A DNA stretch of 64,000 nucleotides, from the NCBI GenBank assembly GCA_029582155.1, contig CM055899.1:78705219-78769218 (forward strand), in the 5' to 3' direction. This DNA comes from Panopea generosa (lineage: Eukaryota > Mollusca > Bivalvia > Adapedonta > Hiatellidae). Shown piece by piece: positions 62,978 to 64,000 of the stretch; position 1 is the stretch's first letter; the number at the start of each line of letters is the position of its first letter. Under the pieces are notes generated by a model. That model saw only the letters and a list, made by a program, of their open reading frames with translations, was not told the origin of the DNA and made no database searches. The translations under genes and the position numbers were made by a program.

Positions 62978-64000
62978 GCGCTAATCGACTCTTGTGTGCC
63001 TCTTCAAACCTCATCATGAAATGAGTGTAATTCTGTTTTCAAACATTTACCTCCTCCCTTCTCATTTACATGTTTGTATAAATAAGGAGGCAAAACGGAT
63101 GAAAAAAACACAATGAGAATAAACGTAATTTAAAGGATAGTGTTGTTCACTTACTGAAAACAATTATAATGTATGCGATATTGAACTAAACGGTCTAGAT
63201 GAACATCTTCTATTTAACACCAAAGTAAGTCATGCAAACTGACAATCTGATCACCTCGGCCTTTATGCTACGCAATAGACCTCTGACATAATAAGGCGCC
63301 ATTTAGGAAATACTTTCAGTCACATGATAAAGTAAAATGGCGGCCCCCTTATGCCACCTGTGTATATACATGTACGTTGAAAATATAAACGTTTGTTAAT
63401 CAAGACTGATATTTTAAATTTCCCTATAAATATGACCCATGTCGTGTTTATAAATAAAAAAATCGATATAACAACGCCAATATATGATCATCTTAATGAC
63501 GGATATACTATTTGTTACTTTCACGCGAATGAACACAGACTTATAACACAGGCGATTCGCGTTGGTGTATTCTAGAGCTATACACGAGGTGTATTCTACG
63601 GAGGATACGGAAATACCCGATGTTTCACGATTGGCAAACTGAGCCTACGTTAACAACTGCGATGCCAATACCGGTATAATATATCGAACCAAAGATGCGC
63701 TAATCGACTCTTGTGTGCCTCTTCCAACCTCATCATGAAATGAGTGTAACTCTGTATTCTCCCTTCACATTTACATGTCTGTATAAATAAGGAGGCAAAA
63801 CGAGTGAAAAAAAACACAATGAGAATAAACGTAATTTAAAGATAGTGTTGTTCACTTAATGAAAATAATTGAAATAGATGCGATATTGAACTAAACGGTC
63901 CAGATGAACATCTTCTATTTAACACCGAAGTAAGTCATGCAAACTGAGCCTACGTTAACAACAGCGATGCCAATTCCGGTATTATATATCAAACCAAAGT
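62978..64000. repeat. Duplicated block at the right edge
   Basis: 62978-63242 (GCGCTAATCGACTCTTGTGT ... AAGTAAGTCATGCAAACTGA) recurs at 63697-63946 with few changes. 63636-63694 (GAGCCTACGTTAACAAC ... AACCAAAG) recurs at 63944-64000. Copy 1 holds 400 bp that copy 2 lacks. The second copy runs to the window edge. Confidence 0.9.
63285..63355. promoter_or_regulatory. Possible promoter-like patch with YY1-type sites
   Basis: AAGGCGCCATTTAGG and AAAATGGCGGCCCC, two oppositely oriented CCAT/ATGG cores in GC-richer sequence, resemble YY1 sites that often sit at transcription starts. It might serve an unseen gene to the right or a distal SH2B 5' exon. Weak evidence. Confidence 0.25.

Noticed and set aside
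1-64000. Retroviral, LTR or Polinton-like elements
   Set aside because: No long terminal repeats, protease or integrase motifs, or capsid-like frames were seen on either strand.

Overview
The window is AT-rich eukaryotic nuclear DNA with one long, intron-rich gene on the minus strand. The many tRNA-derived SINEs, short inverted-repeat transposons, LINE fragments and large minisatellites suggest a mollusc, most likely a bivalve. That placement is an inference from sequence style and repeat types; no marker gene proves it. I see no retroviral, LTR or Polinton-type element, no bacterial gene and no CRISPR array.

The only host gene I can support is an SH2B-family adaptor (SH2B1/APS/Lnk type). 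It runs from its start codon at 58592 down to its stop at 15884, in seven coding exons: 57744-58592, 34986-35087, 27213-27352, 26663-26715, 20402-20557, 16816-17021 and 15884-16315. All six introns obey GT-AG, the phases join, and the sum is 1938 nt, or 645 residues. Domain order is an N-terminal dimerisation helix region, basic patch, PH domain split over exons 1-3, proline-rich linker, SH2 domain split over exons 6-7, and a C-terminal tyrosine motif of the Cbl-binding type. Intron 1 is 22.7 kb, and about 13 kb of it is tandem repeat.

Layout. 1-15.4 kb lies downstream of the gene: a 56-bp minisatellite, dispersed repeats, small inverted-repeat elements, a broken LINE (10.65-12.5 kb) and a SINE with a 43-bp array. 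15.9-58.6 kb is the gene and its introns, with SINEs of at least five kinds, a 3.9-kb inverted-repeat transposon (30247-34127), a 21-bp minisatellite (37.3-42.0 kb), a 69-bp array (44.2-45.6 kb) and a 45-bp array of about 150 units (46.2-53.0 kb). 58.6-64 kb is upstream: microsatellites, a second broken LINE (59.3-61.0 kb, minus) and a duplicated block near the right edge.

The most striking pattern is that several tandem arrays are amplified pieces of the SINEs lying nearby. The 45-bp satellite matches an internal segment of SINE-C, the 76-bp and probably 69-bp arrays match the head of SINE-A, the 43-bp array sits inside the target-site duplication of a SINE-A copy, and the 32-bp array matches the body of SINE-E. 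A second pattern is that two arrays abut coding-exon 3' splice sites. The 51-bp array beside exon 2 has copied the acceptor and the first 17 coding nucleotides six times, giving decoy acceptors that would lead straight into a stop codon. SINE names A-E and MITE names are labels for this report only.
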